Source of the DNA: Gammaproteobacteria bacterium
Lineage (GTDB): Bacteria > Pseudomonadota > Gammaproteobacteria > Burkholderiales > Burkholderiaceae_D
Assembly (NCBI GenBank): GCA_903970185.1
Contig: CAJCIC010000049.1
Coordinates: 1 to 32,872 of the forward strand
Reading direction: 5' to 3'
Length of the DNA: 32,872 nucleotides
Positions 5,591 to 13,761 of the stretch are shown piece after piece. Position 1 is the first letter of the stretch. Every line of letters begins with the position of its first letter. A program made the translations under genes and the position numbers. The notes beneath the pieces were generated by a model. The model searched no databases. It saw only the letters and a program-made list of their open reading frames with translations, and was not told the origin of the DNA.

Positions 5591-7723
5591 GTGGCAGACC
5601 CACCACAGATGAAGCTTGAACCGATCCCAGCCGCCTTACCGATTGCCGATTCGCCACGCACGCTGCTCAACCGCGAACTGGGCGTGCTGGCGTTTAACGA
5701 GCGCGTCTTCGCCCAGGCCGAGCACGGCGACGTGCCGCTTTTGGAGCGGCTGCGCTTTCTTTGCATCACCTCAAGCAACCTCGACGAGTTTTTCGAGATC
5801 CGCGTAGCCGGCCTGAAGGAGCAGCTGCTGCAAAACCCCGGCTTTCGCGACGTCGATGGCCTGTCGGTGCTCGAGACCTACACGCTGGTCTCGGAACGCT
5901 CGCACCAGCTCGTGGCGCGCCAGTACGACCTCCTCAACCGCACGCTTTTGCCCCAGCTTGAGCACCACGGCGTGTATTTGCACCTGATGACCAGCTGGAC
6001 ACCGGTGATTTCGGCCTGGGCACAGGACTATTTCAACCACGAGATCCTGCCGCTTCTGACGCCGATTGGCCTTGATCCTGCCCATCCTTTCCCGCGCGTG
6101 CTCAACAAGAGCCTGAACTTCGCAGTCGAGCTTGGCGGCGAGGACGCATTCAGGCGCAATTCGGGGGTGGCCATCGTACAGGCGCCACGCGCCCTGCCGC
6201 GCCTGATCAGGCTGCCCGCCAGCCTCTCGCCGCATCCCTACAGCTTTGTCATGCTGACCTCGATTCTGCAGGCGTTTGTGGCCGACCTCTTTCCGGGCAT
6301 GCAAGTCACAAGCTGCCACCAGTTTCGGGTCACGCGCAATAGCGACCTTTTCGTTGACGACGAGGAAATCACCAACCTGCGCGTTGCCCTGCAAGGCGAA
6401 TTGCCGCAGCGCCACTTCGGCGACGCCGTGCGCCTTGAGATCTCGGAGGACACCTCCGAATCAGTGGCCCAGCTCCTGATGAAGGAATTCGAGCTCGAGG
6501 CGCGCGATGTCTACCGCGTCTCGGGCCCGGTCAATCTCGTGCGCCTGATGCAATTGCCCGACCTGGTCGAGATCCCCGAATTGAAGTTCGCGCCTTTTGC
6601 ACCGGGGCTGCCGGTGCCGATTCGCAAGGCCAAGCTCAAGAACAGCGATCTTTTTCGCGTCATCGCCAAAAACGACGTGCTCCTGCACCACCCCTACGAG
6701 TCGTTCAATCCGGTCCTCGACTTCCTGCACAGCGCCGCCACCGATCCGCGCGTTGTCGCCATCAAGCAGACGATCTATCGCACCGGCACCGATTCGGCGC
6801 TGATGGACGTGCTCATCGCCGCAGCCAAGAGCGGCAAGGAAGTGACGGTCGTCGTCGAGCTCATGGCGCGCTTTGACGAGGAGACCAACCTGAACTGGGC
6901 CGCGCGCCTCGAGCAGGTCGGCGCACACGTCGTGTATGGCGTGGTCGGCCACAAGACGCATTGCAAGATGGCGCTCGTCATCAGGCGCGAAATCGGCAAG
7001 AACGGCGCGCGCAGGCTGAAACGCTACGCCCACCTGGGCACCGGCAACTACCATCCGCGCACGGCCAGAAGCTACACCGACTTTGGCCTCTTTACTGCCG
7101 ACGAAGCGATTTGCGAGGACGTGCACCAGGTCTTCCAGCAGCTCACGGGCCTTGGGCGTGCGCGCGAACTCAATTGCCTCTGGCAGGCACCGTTCACGCT
7201 GCACAATCGCATCAAGGCGGCGATCCGCTTTGAAATCGCCGAGGCCCGTGCCGGGCGCGAGGCGCACATCATGGCGAAGATGAATTCGCTGCTCGAAGCC
7301 GAGGTCATCGCGCTGCTCTACGAGGCCAGCCAGGCCGGCGTTCGCATCGATCTCATCGTGCGCGGCGTGTGCGCCCTGCGCCCGGGTGTTGCGCAGCTGT
7401 CGGAGAACATCACGGTGCGCTCGATCATCGGCCGTTTTCTTGAGCACAGCCGCATCTTCTACTTCCACGCCGGCGGCCGCGAGGTCGTCTTGCTGTCCTC
7501 GGCAGACTGGATGGATCGCAACTTCTTTCGGCGCATCGAAATTGCCTTTCCGATTCGCGACGAAAAGCTCAAGGCGCGGGTCATCACCGAGGGCTTGCGC
7601 GTGCATCTGCGCGATAACGTTCTGGCCTGGATCATGGACAGCACCGGCCGCTATGTGCGCAGGCGCGCGGGCAGCGCGCGCTATGAAGGCCAGAAGGTGC
7701 TGATCAAGCAGCTAAGCAACTGA
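5591..7723 (+). CDS. ppk: Polyphosphate kinase 1
   Basis: A 710-aa Ppk1 that makes polyphosphate reversibly from ATP through a phosphohistidine. It begins with the family N-terminal domain (LLNRELGVLAFNERVF; SSNLDEFFEIRVAGLKEQ). The two catalytic phospholipase-D-like histidines are visible as H457 in VVGHKTHCKM and H619 in FLEHSRIFYF, with LGTGNYHPRTA between them. Length fits the family (about 690-740). GTG 5591 starts the longest reading; an in-frame ATG at 5609 is just as plausible, and a TATAAG at 5583-5588 favours it. It is divergent from ppx and meets relA tail to tail with a 2-nt gap. Confidence 0.95.
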   Translation: MADPPQMKLEPIPAALPIADSPRTLLNRELGVLAFNERVFAQAEHGDVPLLERLRFLCITSSNLDEFFEIRVAGLKEQLLQNPGFRDVDGLSVLETYTLVSERSHQLVARQYDLLNRTLLPQLEHHGVYLHLMTSWTPVISAWAQDYFNHEILPLLTPIGLDPAHPFPRVLNKSLNFAVELGGEDAFRRNSGVAIVQAPRALPRLIRLPASLSPHPYSFVMLTSILQAFVADLFPGMQVTSCHQFRVTRNSDLFVDDEEITNLRVALQGELPQRHFGDAVRLEISEDTSESVAQLLMKEFELEARDVYRVSGPVNLVRLMQLPDLVEIPELKFAPFAPGLPVPIRKAKLKNSDLFRVIAKNDVLLHHPYESFNPVLDFLHSAATDPRVVAIKQTIYRTGTDSALMDVLIAAAKSGKEVTVVVELMARFDEETNLNWAARLEQVGAHVVYGVVGHKTHCKMALVIRREIGKNGARRLKRYAHLGTGNYHPRTARSYTDFGLFTADEAICEDVHQVFQQLTGLGRARELNCLWQAPFTLHNRIKAAIRFEIAEARAGREAHIMAKMNSLLEAEVIALLYEASQAGVRIDLIVRGVCALRPGVAQLSENITVRSIIGRFLEHSRIFYFHAGGREVVLLSSADWMDRNFFRRIEIAFPIRDEKLKARVITEGLRVHLRDNVLAWIMDSTGRYVRRRAGSARYEGQKVLIKQLSN

Positions 7724-7725
7724 TT

Positions 7726-10095
7726 CTAGGCGCGGCGCGCGCGCTCGACGCCTGCCACATCGCGAATCTGCAAGAGCGCACGCGCGAGCTGCAAGGCGTC
7801 CTTGACCTCGGCGGTAAAGCGCATGCGCGCCGCGCCTTTTCTCGATTCGGTATTGACGCCGATGACGTTGATGCGCTCGCGCGAGAAGACTTCCGAGATG
7901 TCGCGCAAAAGACCCTGGCGATCGATCGCCACGACCTCGACGTCGACCGGATAGATCGCATCGCTTTTCTCGCCCCAGGCGGTGTCGATCACGCGCTCGG
8001 GGTTGCGCGTTTGCAGCGTGGCGAAATTGCTGCAATCCTTGCGGTGAATCGAGACGCCCTTGCCGCGCGTGACAAAGCCGACGATGTCATCCGGGGGCGC
8101 AGGCTTGCAGCACTTGGCCAGCTGCGTCATGAGCGCATCGACGCCGACCACCAGCACGCCGCTCTTGGCGAATGCGCCTTGCCGGCTGGGTTTGGCCACG
8201 AGCAATTGCTCGTTGCTCTCGATGGCCAGCACGACGCTGTCGTTTAACGCCGCCTCGACGCTGCGCAGGCTGAATTCGTCGCGCGCCACCGCCATGAAGA
8301 GCTCGTCAGCCTTGCCAAAGCCGAGCTTTAGGGCGAGTTCATCAAGATTGACCGAGGTCTTGCCTTCGCGTTGCAAGGTCTTGTCAATCAACGCCCGTCC
8401 GGCAAGCAGGGTCTCGTCGAGTTCCTGGGCGTTAAACCACTGCCTGACCTTGGCGCGCGCGCGCGGGCTGTGCAAAAAACCGAGCTGCGCGTTAAGCCAG
8501 TCGCGCGACGGCCCGAAGCCTGCCGTGCCCGGCTTGGCAAGGATGATCTCGACCGTCTGGCCGTTTTTTAGAGGCGTGTTCAAAGGCACCTGGGCGCCAT
8601 TGACGCGCGCGCCGCGGCAGCGGTGGCCAAGATCGGTATGCAGGTGGTAGGCGAAGTCCACAGGCGTTGCGCCCGCGGGCAACTCGATCACGCGCGCCTG
8701 CGGCGTCAGAACGAAAATGCGGTCATCGAGCAAGGCTGCAGGCACGATCGGCCGGTCAACCAGACTGGGCTCGCGCGGGCCGGCCTGTCCGGGCTCTTGC
8801 ACCACCGATTCGGCGACCTCGGCCTTCCACGCCAGAAGCTGGCGCAGCCAGGCGATTTTTTCGTCGTATCGATCCTGCGCGCCAAGCGAAGTGCCGCCTT
8901 CCTTGTAGCGCCAGTGGGCGGCGACGCCATACTCGGCAAAGCGATGCATGTCGCGCGTTCTGACCTGCACTTCGAAGGGTCGTCCGGCTCTGTCGCGCAC
9001 GACCGTATGCAAGGACCGGTAGCCGTTGGCCTTGGGCCTTGCGATGTAGTCGTCAAATTCCTCGGCAAGCGCAGGCCAGTGGCCGTGGATGACACCCAGC
9101 GCGGCATAGCAGCCGCGCTCGTCGGCCACGATCACGCGCAGGCCGCGCACGTCGTAGAGGTTGGTGAAATCGACCCCCTTGGCGCGCATTTTCGAGACGA
9201 TCGAGAAGATGTGCTTGGGCCGCCCGGTAACCTCTGCGGTGATGCCGGCCTTTTTCAGGAGATCGGACAGTTCGCGCATGGTGAGTGCGATGAAGGCTTC
9301 GCGCTCGACGCGTTTTTCATCGAGCATGCGCGCGATGCGCTTGTACACCTCGGGCTCGGTAAAGCGCAACGCCAGGTCTTCGATCTCCCACTTGATTTGC
9401 CATACGCCAAGGCGATTGGCCAGGGGCGCGTAGATCTCGAGCGACTCGCGGGCGATGCCATCGGGCACGGGCAATTTGGTGGCGGCGTAGTGGCGCAGCG
9501 TCTGCAGGCGCGACGCCAGCCTGACCAAAACGACGCGGATGTCGGTGGCAAACGCCAGCAGCATCTTGCGCAGCGTCTCGACCTGGCGCTCGAGCGCCTT
9601 GGCGTCGCGCGGCAGCGGATCGCTGCTGTGCCGGCGCGTGATCTCGCCCAGGCGCGCCAGATCGCGCACGCCCGAGACGATTGCGGCAATGTCCGGGCCA
9701 AAGGCTTCGGTAAGCTGCTCCAGGGGCTTGGCCAGAAGCTCGGCTGCGCCAAACAGGATGCCTGCAGCGCGCGCCGGGGCATCGGCCCTGACGGCATCAA
9801 GAATCTGCAAAATGCCAAGCGCGTGGGCCATCATCGGCTCACCGCTTGCAAGGCGCCCCTGGCCGTAGAGGGCAAGCGCAAATTCGCTGGCTTGGCTCAC
9901 CAGCCTGGCGTCGGCGGGCTCAAGATGCGCGGTCAGGCGTAACAGCAGCGCCTCGTCGCGGCTTGGCGCATGCGCAGGCGCGCTATCCATGGCGCTCGCG
10001 GCAGCGCCCGCACGCGGCTCTGCGTCCGAGCCGATGTGATCGGCTCCCTCGACGATATCGCTTAGGACGGGCGCGGGAATGCCGAAGAGTGCCAT
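7726..10095 (-). CDS. relA: RelA-type (p)ppGpp synthetase, hydrolase domain inactive
   Basis: A 789-aa long RSH protein: pseudo-HD domain, synthetase, TGS, zinc-finger/helical region and C-terminal ACT domain. The HDxxED hydrolase centre is lost (GILFGAAELL near residues 111-120). The synthetase keeps YDVRGLRVIV and KANGYRSLHT and has the EXDD signature EFDD near residue 346, the hallmark of monofunctional RelA as against RXKD in SpoT. TGS follows around 455-515; CCKP with HRKDC marks the zinc-finger domain. It is ribosome-activated and makes pppGpp on amino-acid starvation. A consensus -10 box lies only 6 nt before the ATG, so the mRNA may be leaderless; the next in-frame ATG is at 9990. Confidence 0.95.
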   Translation of the reverse strand: MALFGIPAPVLSDIVEGADHIGSDAEPRAGAAASAMDSAPAHAPSRDEALLLRLTAHLEPADARLVSQASEFALALYGQGRLASGEPMMAHALGILQILDAVRADAPARAAGILFGAAELLAKPLEQLTEAFGPDIAAIVSGVRDLARLGEITRRHSSDPLPRDAKALERQVETLRKMLLAFATDIRVVLVRLASRLQTLRHYAATKLPVPDGIARESLEIYAPLANRLGVWQIKWEIEDLALRFTEPEVYKRIARMLDEKRVEREAFIALTMRELSDLLKKAGITAEVTGRPKHIFSIVSKMRAKGVDFTNLYDVRGLRVIVADERGCYAALGVIHGHWPALAEEFDDYIARPKANGYRSLHTVVRDRAGRPFEVQVRTRDMHRFAEYGVAAHWRYKEGGTSLGAQDRYDEKIAWLRQLLAWKAEVAESVVQEPGQAGPREPSLVDRPIVPAALLDDRIFVLTPQARVIELPAGATPVDFAYHLHTDLGHRCRGARVNGAQVPLNTPLKNGQTVEIILAKPGTAGFGPSRDWLNAQLGFLHSPRARAKVRQWFNAQELDETLLAGRALIDKTLQREGKTSVNLDELALKLGFGKADELFMAVARDEFSLRSVEAALNDSVVLAIESNEQLLVAKPSRQGAFAKSGVLVVGVDALMTQLAKCCKPAPPDDIVGFVTRGKGVSIHRKDCSNFATLQTRNPERVIDTAWGEKSDAIYPVDVEVVAIDRQGLLRDISEVFSRERINVIGVNTESRKGAARMRFTAEVKDALQLARALLQIRDVAGVERARRA

Positions 10096-10101
10096 GGCGA
10101 A

Positions 10102-10129
10102 ATTATATCCGCGCGCGGCCTCTGCCCAA
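10102..10129 (-). promoter_or_regulatory. relA promoter with perfect TATAAT
   Basis: On the minus strand, TTGGGC (10129-10124) is followed after 16 nt by a perfect TATAAT (10107-10102). Transcription would begin close to 10095, the A of the relA ATG, so the transcript would be leaderless unless a later start is used. The gap to the upstream ridA stop is only 54 bases, so relA has its own promoter as well as possible readthrough. Confidence 0.65.
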
Positions 10130-10149
10130 GTGCAAAATTGCTCTCGCGC

Positions 10150-10527
10150 CTAGCCCGCCTGGGCGGCGATGATCTTGATTTCGACGAGCAGTTCGGGCCT
10201 TGCCAGCGCCGCCTCGAAGGTCGCCCTGGGCGGCGTGTGGCCGGGTTCGACCCAGTCGTCCCAGATGCGGTTCATGGCGGCGAAATTGGCGATGTCAGAA
10301 AGCAGGATGGTGGCCGAAAGAATCAGCGTCTTGTCACTATTGGCCTCGCCAAGGAGGCGATCGACGTGGCCCAGCACTTCGCGCGTCTGCGCCTCGATGC
10401 CCCGCGCGCTGTCTTCGGCGATCTGCCCGGCGAGATAGACCACGCCATTGTGCACCGCGATCTCCGAGAGCCTCGGGCCGACATGCATGCGCGTCACAGC
10501 ACCGGGCGCTTTCTCCGAGGGGGGCAT
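10150..10527 (-). CDS. RidA/YjgF-family protein
   Basis: A 125-aa Rid-family protein. It opens with HVGPRLSEIAVHNGVVYLAGQI, matching the family core, and ends with PPRATFEAALARPELLVEI, which contains the arginine that RidA deaminases use to bind the substrate carboxylate. Such proteins hydrolyse reactive 2-aminoacrylate imines; other Rid subfamilies serve specialised pathways. The ATG is 2 nt after the stop of the alpha/beta hydrolase gene, with CGGAGA before it. It is therefore the last gene of the anbu - hydrolase - ridA operon. The reading frame is open upstream into the hydrolase gene but that part has no family similarity. Which Rid subfamily it belongs to is unclear. Confidence 0.88.
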   Translation of the reverse strand: MPPSEKAPGAVTRMHVGPRLSEIAVHNGVVYLAGQIAEDSARGIEAQTREVLGHVDRLLGEANSDKTLILSATILLSDIANFAAMNRIWDDWVEPGHTPPRATFEAALARPELLVEIKIIAAQAG

Positions 10528-10529
10528 GG

Positions 10530-11396
10530 CTAGTCTCCGGCAAGCAGGAAGGCGCGCGCGATGTCGATCTGCTCGCGGCTCATGAACGTCGGTGCGTGGC
10601 CCACGCCTTGGATGGTCGCCAATTCCGCCTTCGGCCCGCGCACGGCCATCTCGGCGTGGGTGGTGGCGGTCAAAAGGTCGGACTCGCTGCCGCGCACCGC
10701 AAGCACCTTGCAGGTGATCGCGTCCCAGACATGCCAGAGATCGATATCGCTGTGCAGCTGGCCCAGCGGCAGCTCTACGCTTTTGGCAATGCCCGGGTCG
10801 TAGCCGAGCACGTAGCCGTCGCCGCTTTTTTTCAGGACGGCATCGATGAACTGGCGCCACTGGGCATCGCCATTAACGCCAAACGATTGCGAGGCGGCGC
10901 GAATCGCGGCCTCGGCTTCGCCATAGGTTGCAAACGTCATGGTCTTGCCGACATACGTTGCGATGCGATCAAGCGACACGCCGGTGACCACCGGGCCGAC
11001 GTCGTTGAGCACCATGCGCTCAATCGGCGAATCCTTAAGCGATGCCAGCGCCATGCCGGTCAGCCCGCCAAGCGAAGTGCCAAACCAGTGCACCGTCTTG
11101 GCATTGAGCCTGGCCAGGAGCGTGACGATGTCAGCGACATAAATCGGCACCTGGTAGAGCGCGGGATCAGGCAGCCAGTCGGACTCGCCGCGGCCGGGCA
11201 AGTCGACGGCAACGACGCGATAGTGGTCCTGCATGGCCAGGGCCAGGTCGGTGAAATCGGCTTTCGAGCGCGCAAGGCCGTGCACGCAGACGAGAACGCG
11301 CGGATTGCCGGCATCGCCGTATTCGGCATAGGCCATGCGGTGCAGGCCGGCCGGTGTCATGCACTGGACCGACAACAGGCGGGGCGACTGAGGCAA
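10530..11396 (-). CDS. Alpha/beta hydrolase
   Basis: A 288-aa alpha/beta-hydrolase fold enzyme. The oxyanion-hole HG is in CVHGLARS, the nucleophile elbow is GTSLGG with S108, the probable acid is the Asp of GSESDLL, and the catalytic His is in GVGHAP. No signal peptide is seen, so it is probably cytosolic. The start is TTG at 11396, chosen because GAAAGG lies 6 nt before it; an ATG 12 codons later is the alternative. It follows anbu by 21 nt and precedes ridA by 2 nt. Substrate unknown; its position beside a proteasome-like peptidase may mean it processes an ester or amide in that pathway, which is only inference. Confidence 0.85.
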   Translation of the reverse strand: MPQSPRLLSVQCMTPAGLHRMAYAEYGDAGNPRVLVCVHGLARSKADFTDLALAMQDHYRVVAVDLPGRGESDWLPDPALYQVPIYVADIVTLLARLNAKTVHWFGTSLGGLTGMALASLKDSPIERMVLNDVGPVVTGVSLDRIATYVGKTMTFATYGEAEAAIRAASQSFGVNGDAQWRQFIDAVLKKSGDGYVLGYDPGIAKSVELPLGQLHSDIDLWHVWDAITCKVLAVRGSESDLLTATTHAEMAVRGPKAELATIQGVGHAPTFMSREQIDIARAFLLAGD

Positions 11397-11417
11397 CCGT
11401 AACCTTTCGCGTGGGAG

Positions 11418-12302
11418 CTAGTAGAGCTGCGACGAGCCCGTGGGGTTTTCGGCGAGCGACTGGATCAGGCCGGCTGCTTCGGGCGGATCGTTAATCGCCA
11501 GCACCTTGGGTATGCGCGCGCGCACCGGCTCGTGCGTTTGCGCGCTGTTCGAAGTCGGACTGGCCTGCGCCGCGGCTTTTCCCCAGGTCGGATCGGGCAG
11601 GTCGGAGAACACCTGCTTGAGCCTCGCGCCCCAGGTGTCGTGGATCATCTGGAAGTAACGATTGCGCGTATCGATCACGGCAAAGCGCGTGACGCGCAGG
11701 GCATTCACTTCGTAGCACATCAGATCGAGCGGCAGGCCCACGGAAATGTTCGAGCGCAAGGTCGAATCCATCGACACCAGCGCGCACTTGGCGCCATCGT
11801 CGAGCGTTGACTCGGGCCTTATCATGCGATCGAGCACGGGTTTGCCGTATTTCGATTCACCGATCTGGAAGTACGGGCTCTCTGCCGAGGCCTCGATGAA
11901 ATTGCCCGCCGCATAGATCATGAACAGGCGACACGCCTCGCCGCGGATCTGGCCGCCGAAAATCAGGCTGACATTGAACTCGATGCCGCTGTTGGCCATG
12001 GCTTCGGCATCGCGCTCGCGCACTTCGCGCACGGCATCGCCGACCATGCGCACGGCGTCATAGATGGTAGGCGCAGTCCAGATGCTCGTGCCATCGACGC
12101 CAACGCGTTCGGCAAGCGACTCGCGAATCGCCTGGCTCACGGCCAGGTTGCCGGCGCTAAGCAGCACCATGACGCGCTCGCCGGGGCGCTCGAAGACCAC
12201 CATCTTGCGAAACGTGCCGATCTGGTCGACACCGGCATTGGTGCGCGAATCGGAGAGGAACACCAGACCTTCGTCCAGTCGCATGGCGACGCAGTAGGTC
12301 AT
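11418..12302 (-). CDS. anbu: Anbu: proteasome-related Ntn-hydrolase peptidase
   Basis: A 294-aa predicted proteasome-type protease (COG3484), Anbu. After loss of the first Met the N-terminal nucleophile is Thr (MTYCVAMRL); the proteasome catalytic partners fit as D17 (FLSDSRT) and K32 (TFRKM) in mature numbering. The core ends near residue 240 with ALRVTRFAVIDTRNRYF; a tail of about 50 residues rich in Pro, Ala, Ser and Gln follows. Homologue structures are open-ring or helical assemblies and their natural substrate is unknown. Anbu genes typically co-occur with ATP-grasp, alpha-E and transglutaminase genes, all present in this window. HslV is excluded by length and by absence of hslU; BPH, the other betaproteobacterial proteasome homologue, is shorter. 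Confidence 0.92.
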   Translation of the reverse strand: MTYCVAMRLDEGLVFLSDSRTNAGVDQIGTFRKMVVFERPGERVMVLLSAGNLAVSQAIRESLAERVGVDGTSIWTAPTIYDAVRMVGDAVREVRERDAEAMANSGIEFNVSLIFGGQIRGEACRLFMIYAAGNFIEASAESPYFQIGESKYGKPVLDRMIRPESTLDDGAKCALVSMDSTLRSNISVGLPLDLMCYEVNALRVTRFAVIDTRNRYFQMIHDTWGARLKQVFSDLPDPTWGKAAAQASPTSNSAQTHEPVRARIPKVLAINDPPEAAGLIQSLAENPTGSSQLY

Positions 12303-12376
12303 GGCTTTTCGGTCACACGGTAGTACATCGACTCAATCGCTGCGCGGCGCCTTGCCGCAGGCCCTGGATTACTGCT

Positions 12377-12396
12377 CTCGCGCATTGTAGCGCGAG
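12377..12396 (-). promoter_or_regulatory. Inverted repeat enclosing a -10 box upstream of anbu
   Basis: A perfect 7-bp inverted repeat (CTCGCGC / GCGCGAG) has a 6-base centre that reads TACAAT on the minus strand (12389-12384), a 5/6 match to the -10 consensus. This would start transcription near 12377, about 75 nt before the anbu ATG. No clear -35 is seen. A repressor binding the two arms would cover the -10 box. It lies in the 181-base divergent gap between anbu and gdhA. Confidence 0.45.
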
Positions 12397-12483
12397 CCGC
12401 ACTTGCGCATGCGGCAACGCGACGCGACACGAACGCCAATCTCCTGTATCTTCGCGGCCAGCCGTAATTTGGAGACTCAAAAA

Positions 12484-13755
12484 ATGTCGAATCTGTCGTA
12501 TGTCAGCCCGACTGCAGACAGCCCCTGGGGAACTTACCTGTCCCAGGTCGAAAGCGTTTTGCCCTACCTCGGACACCTGGCCCGCTGGGCCGAAACCCTG
12601 CGCCGCCCCAAGCGCGCCCTGATTGTTGACATTCCGATCGAACTCGACAGCGGCGCTGTGGCGCATTTCGAGGGCTATCGCGTCCAGCACAACCTGTCAC
12701 GCGGGCCTGGCAAGGGCGGCGTGCGCTTTCACCCTGACGTCAACCTCGAAGAGGTGATGGCGCTCTCGGCTTGGATGACGATCAAAAACGCCGCAGTCAA
12801 CCTGCCCTTTGGCGGTGCCAAGGGCGGCATTCGCGTCGACCCCAAGCAGCTCTCGCTCAAGGAGCTTGAGCGCCTGACACGGCGCTACACCAGCGAGATC
12901 GGCCTCATCATCGGCCCGGACAAGGACATTCCGGCGCCGGATGTCAACACCAACGCGCAGATCATGGCGTGGATGATGGACACCTATTCGATGAATGTCG
13001 GCTCATCGGCCACCGGTGTTGTCACCGGCAAGCCGATTCCGCTTGGCGGCTCGCTTGGCCGCGTCAAGGCCACCGGACGCGGCGTTTTTGTCGTCGGGCG
13101 CGAAGCCGCAAGGCGCAAGAACCTGAGCCTTGATGGCGCGCGCATCGCCGTGCAGGGCTTTGGCAACGTCGGCTCGGCAGCCGCTGAGCTGTTTGCCGGC
13201 AGCGGCGGCAAGATCGTGGCGGTACAGGACCACACCGGCACGATTTATAACGCCCATGGCCTCGATATGGCCTTGCTCATGGCCGAACTGCATGAAAAAG
13301 GCGGCATCGGCGCATTCAAGGGCGCAGACAGGATCGCCAACGAGGACTTCTGGGACGTCGAGAGCGACTTTCTGATTCCTGCGGCGCTTGAAGGCCAGCT
13401 GCAGGGCGCGCGCGCCAAGCGCGTCAAGACGCGCATCGTGCTCGAGGGCGCCAATGGCCCGACGACCAACGAAGCCGACCACATCCTTGCCGATCGCGGC
13501 ATTCTCGTCGTGCCTGACGTCATCGCCAACGCCGGCGGCGTGACCGTGTCGTATTTCGAATGGGTGCAGGACTTCAGCTCGTTTTTCTGGACCGAAGACG
13601 AAATCAACCTGCGCTTGGACAAGATCATGGTCGAGGCCTTCAGGCGCATTCTTGATGTCGCCGAGCAGCATCACGTGCCGCTGCGCACGGCCGCCTTCGT
13701 TGTCGCCTGCACGCGCGTGCTGCAGGCCCGCGAGGAGCGCGGCCTGTATCCGTAG
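12484..13755 (+). CDS. gdhA: Glutamate dehydrogenase (Glu/Leu/Phe/Val family)
   Basis: A 423-aa amino-acid dehydrogenase interconverting glutamate and 2-oxoglutarate plus ammonia. Substrate and catalytic residues are K101 (IKNAAV), K113 (PFGGAKGGI) and D153 (APDVNTN); the dinucleotide loop is GFGNVG at 225-230. ATG 12484 has GGAG 9 nt upstream; the longer reading from 12403 adds residues not found in the family. It is divergent from anbu and meets the small transglutaminase gene tail to tail. Length and motifs fit the Burkholderiales NAD(P)-dependent enzyme. It sits between two parts of a system built on amide-forming enzymes, and glutamate supply for it is an untested possibility. Confidence 0.95.
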   Translation: MSNLSYVSPTADSPWGTYLSQVESVLPYLGHLARWAETLRRPKRALIVDIPIELDSGAVAHFEGYRVQHNLSRGPGKGGVRFHPDVNLEEVMALSAWMTIKNAAVNLPFGGAKGGIRVDPKQLSLKELERLTRRYTSEIGLIIGPDKDIPAPDVNTNAQIMAWMMDTYSMNVGSSATGVVTGKPIPLGGSLGRVKATGRGVFVVGREAARRKNLSLDGARIAVQGFGNVGSAAAELFAGSGGKIVAVQDHTGTIYNAHGLDMALLMAELHEKGGIGAFKGADRIANEDFWDVESDFLIPAALEGQLQGARAKRVKTRIVLEGANGPTTNEADHILADRGILVVPDVIANAGGVTVSYFEWVQDFSSFFWTEDEINLRLDKIMVEAFRRILDVAEQHHVPLRTAAFVVACTRVLQAREERGLYP

Positions 13756-13761
13756 CTTGCG

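Noticed and set aside
8623..9942. A 439-codon open frame opposite relA, and similar long antisense frames opposite other genes (for example 17502-18764).
   Set aside because: Typical GC-rich mirror frames: composition follows the codons of the real gene and no domain motif is visible.
7726..10095. Bifunctional SpoT/Rel instead of RelA.
   Set aside because: The hydrolase HD motif is missing and the synthetase has EFDD, the EXDD signature of monofunctional RelA.
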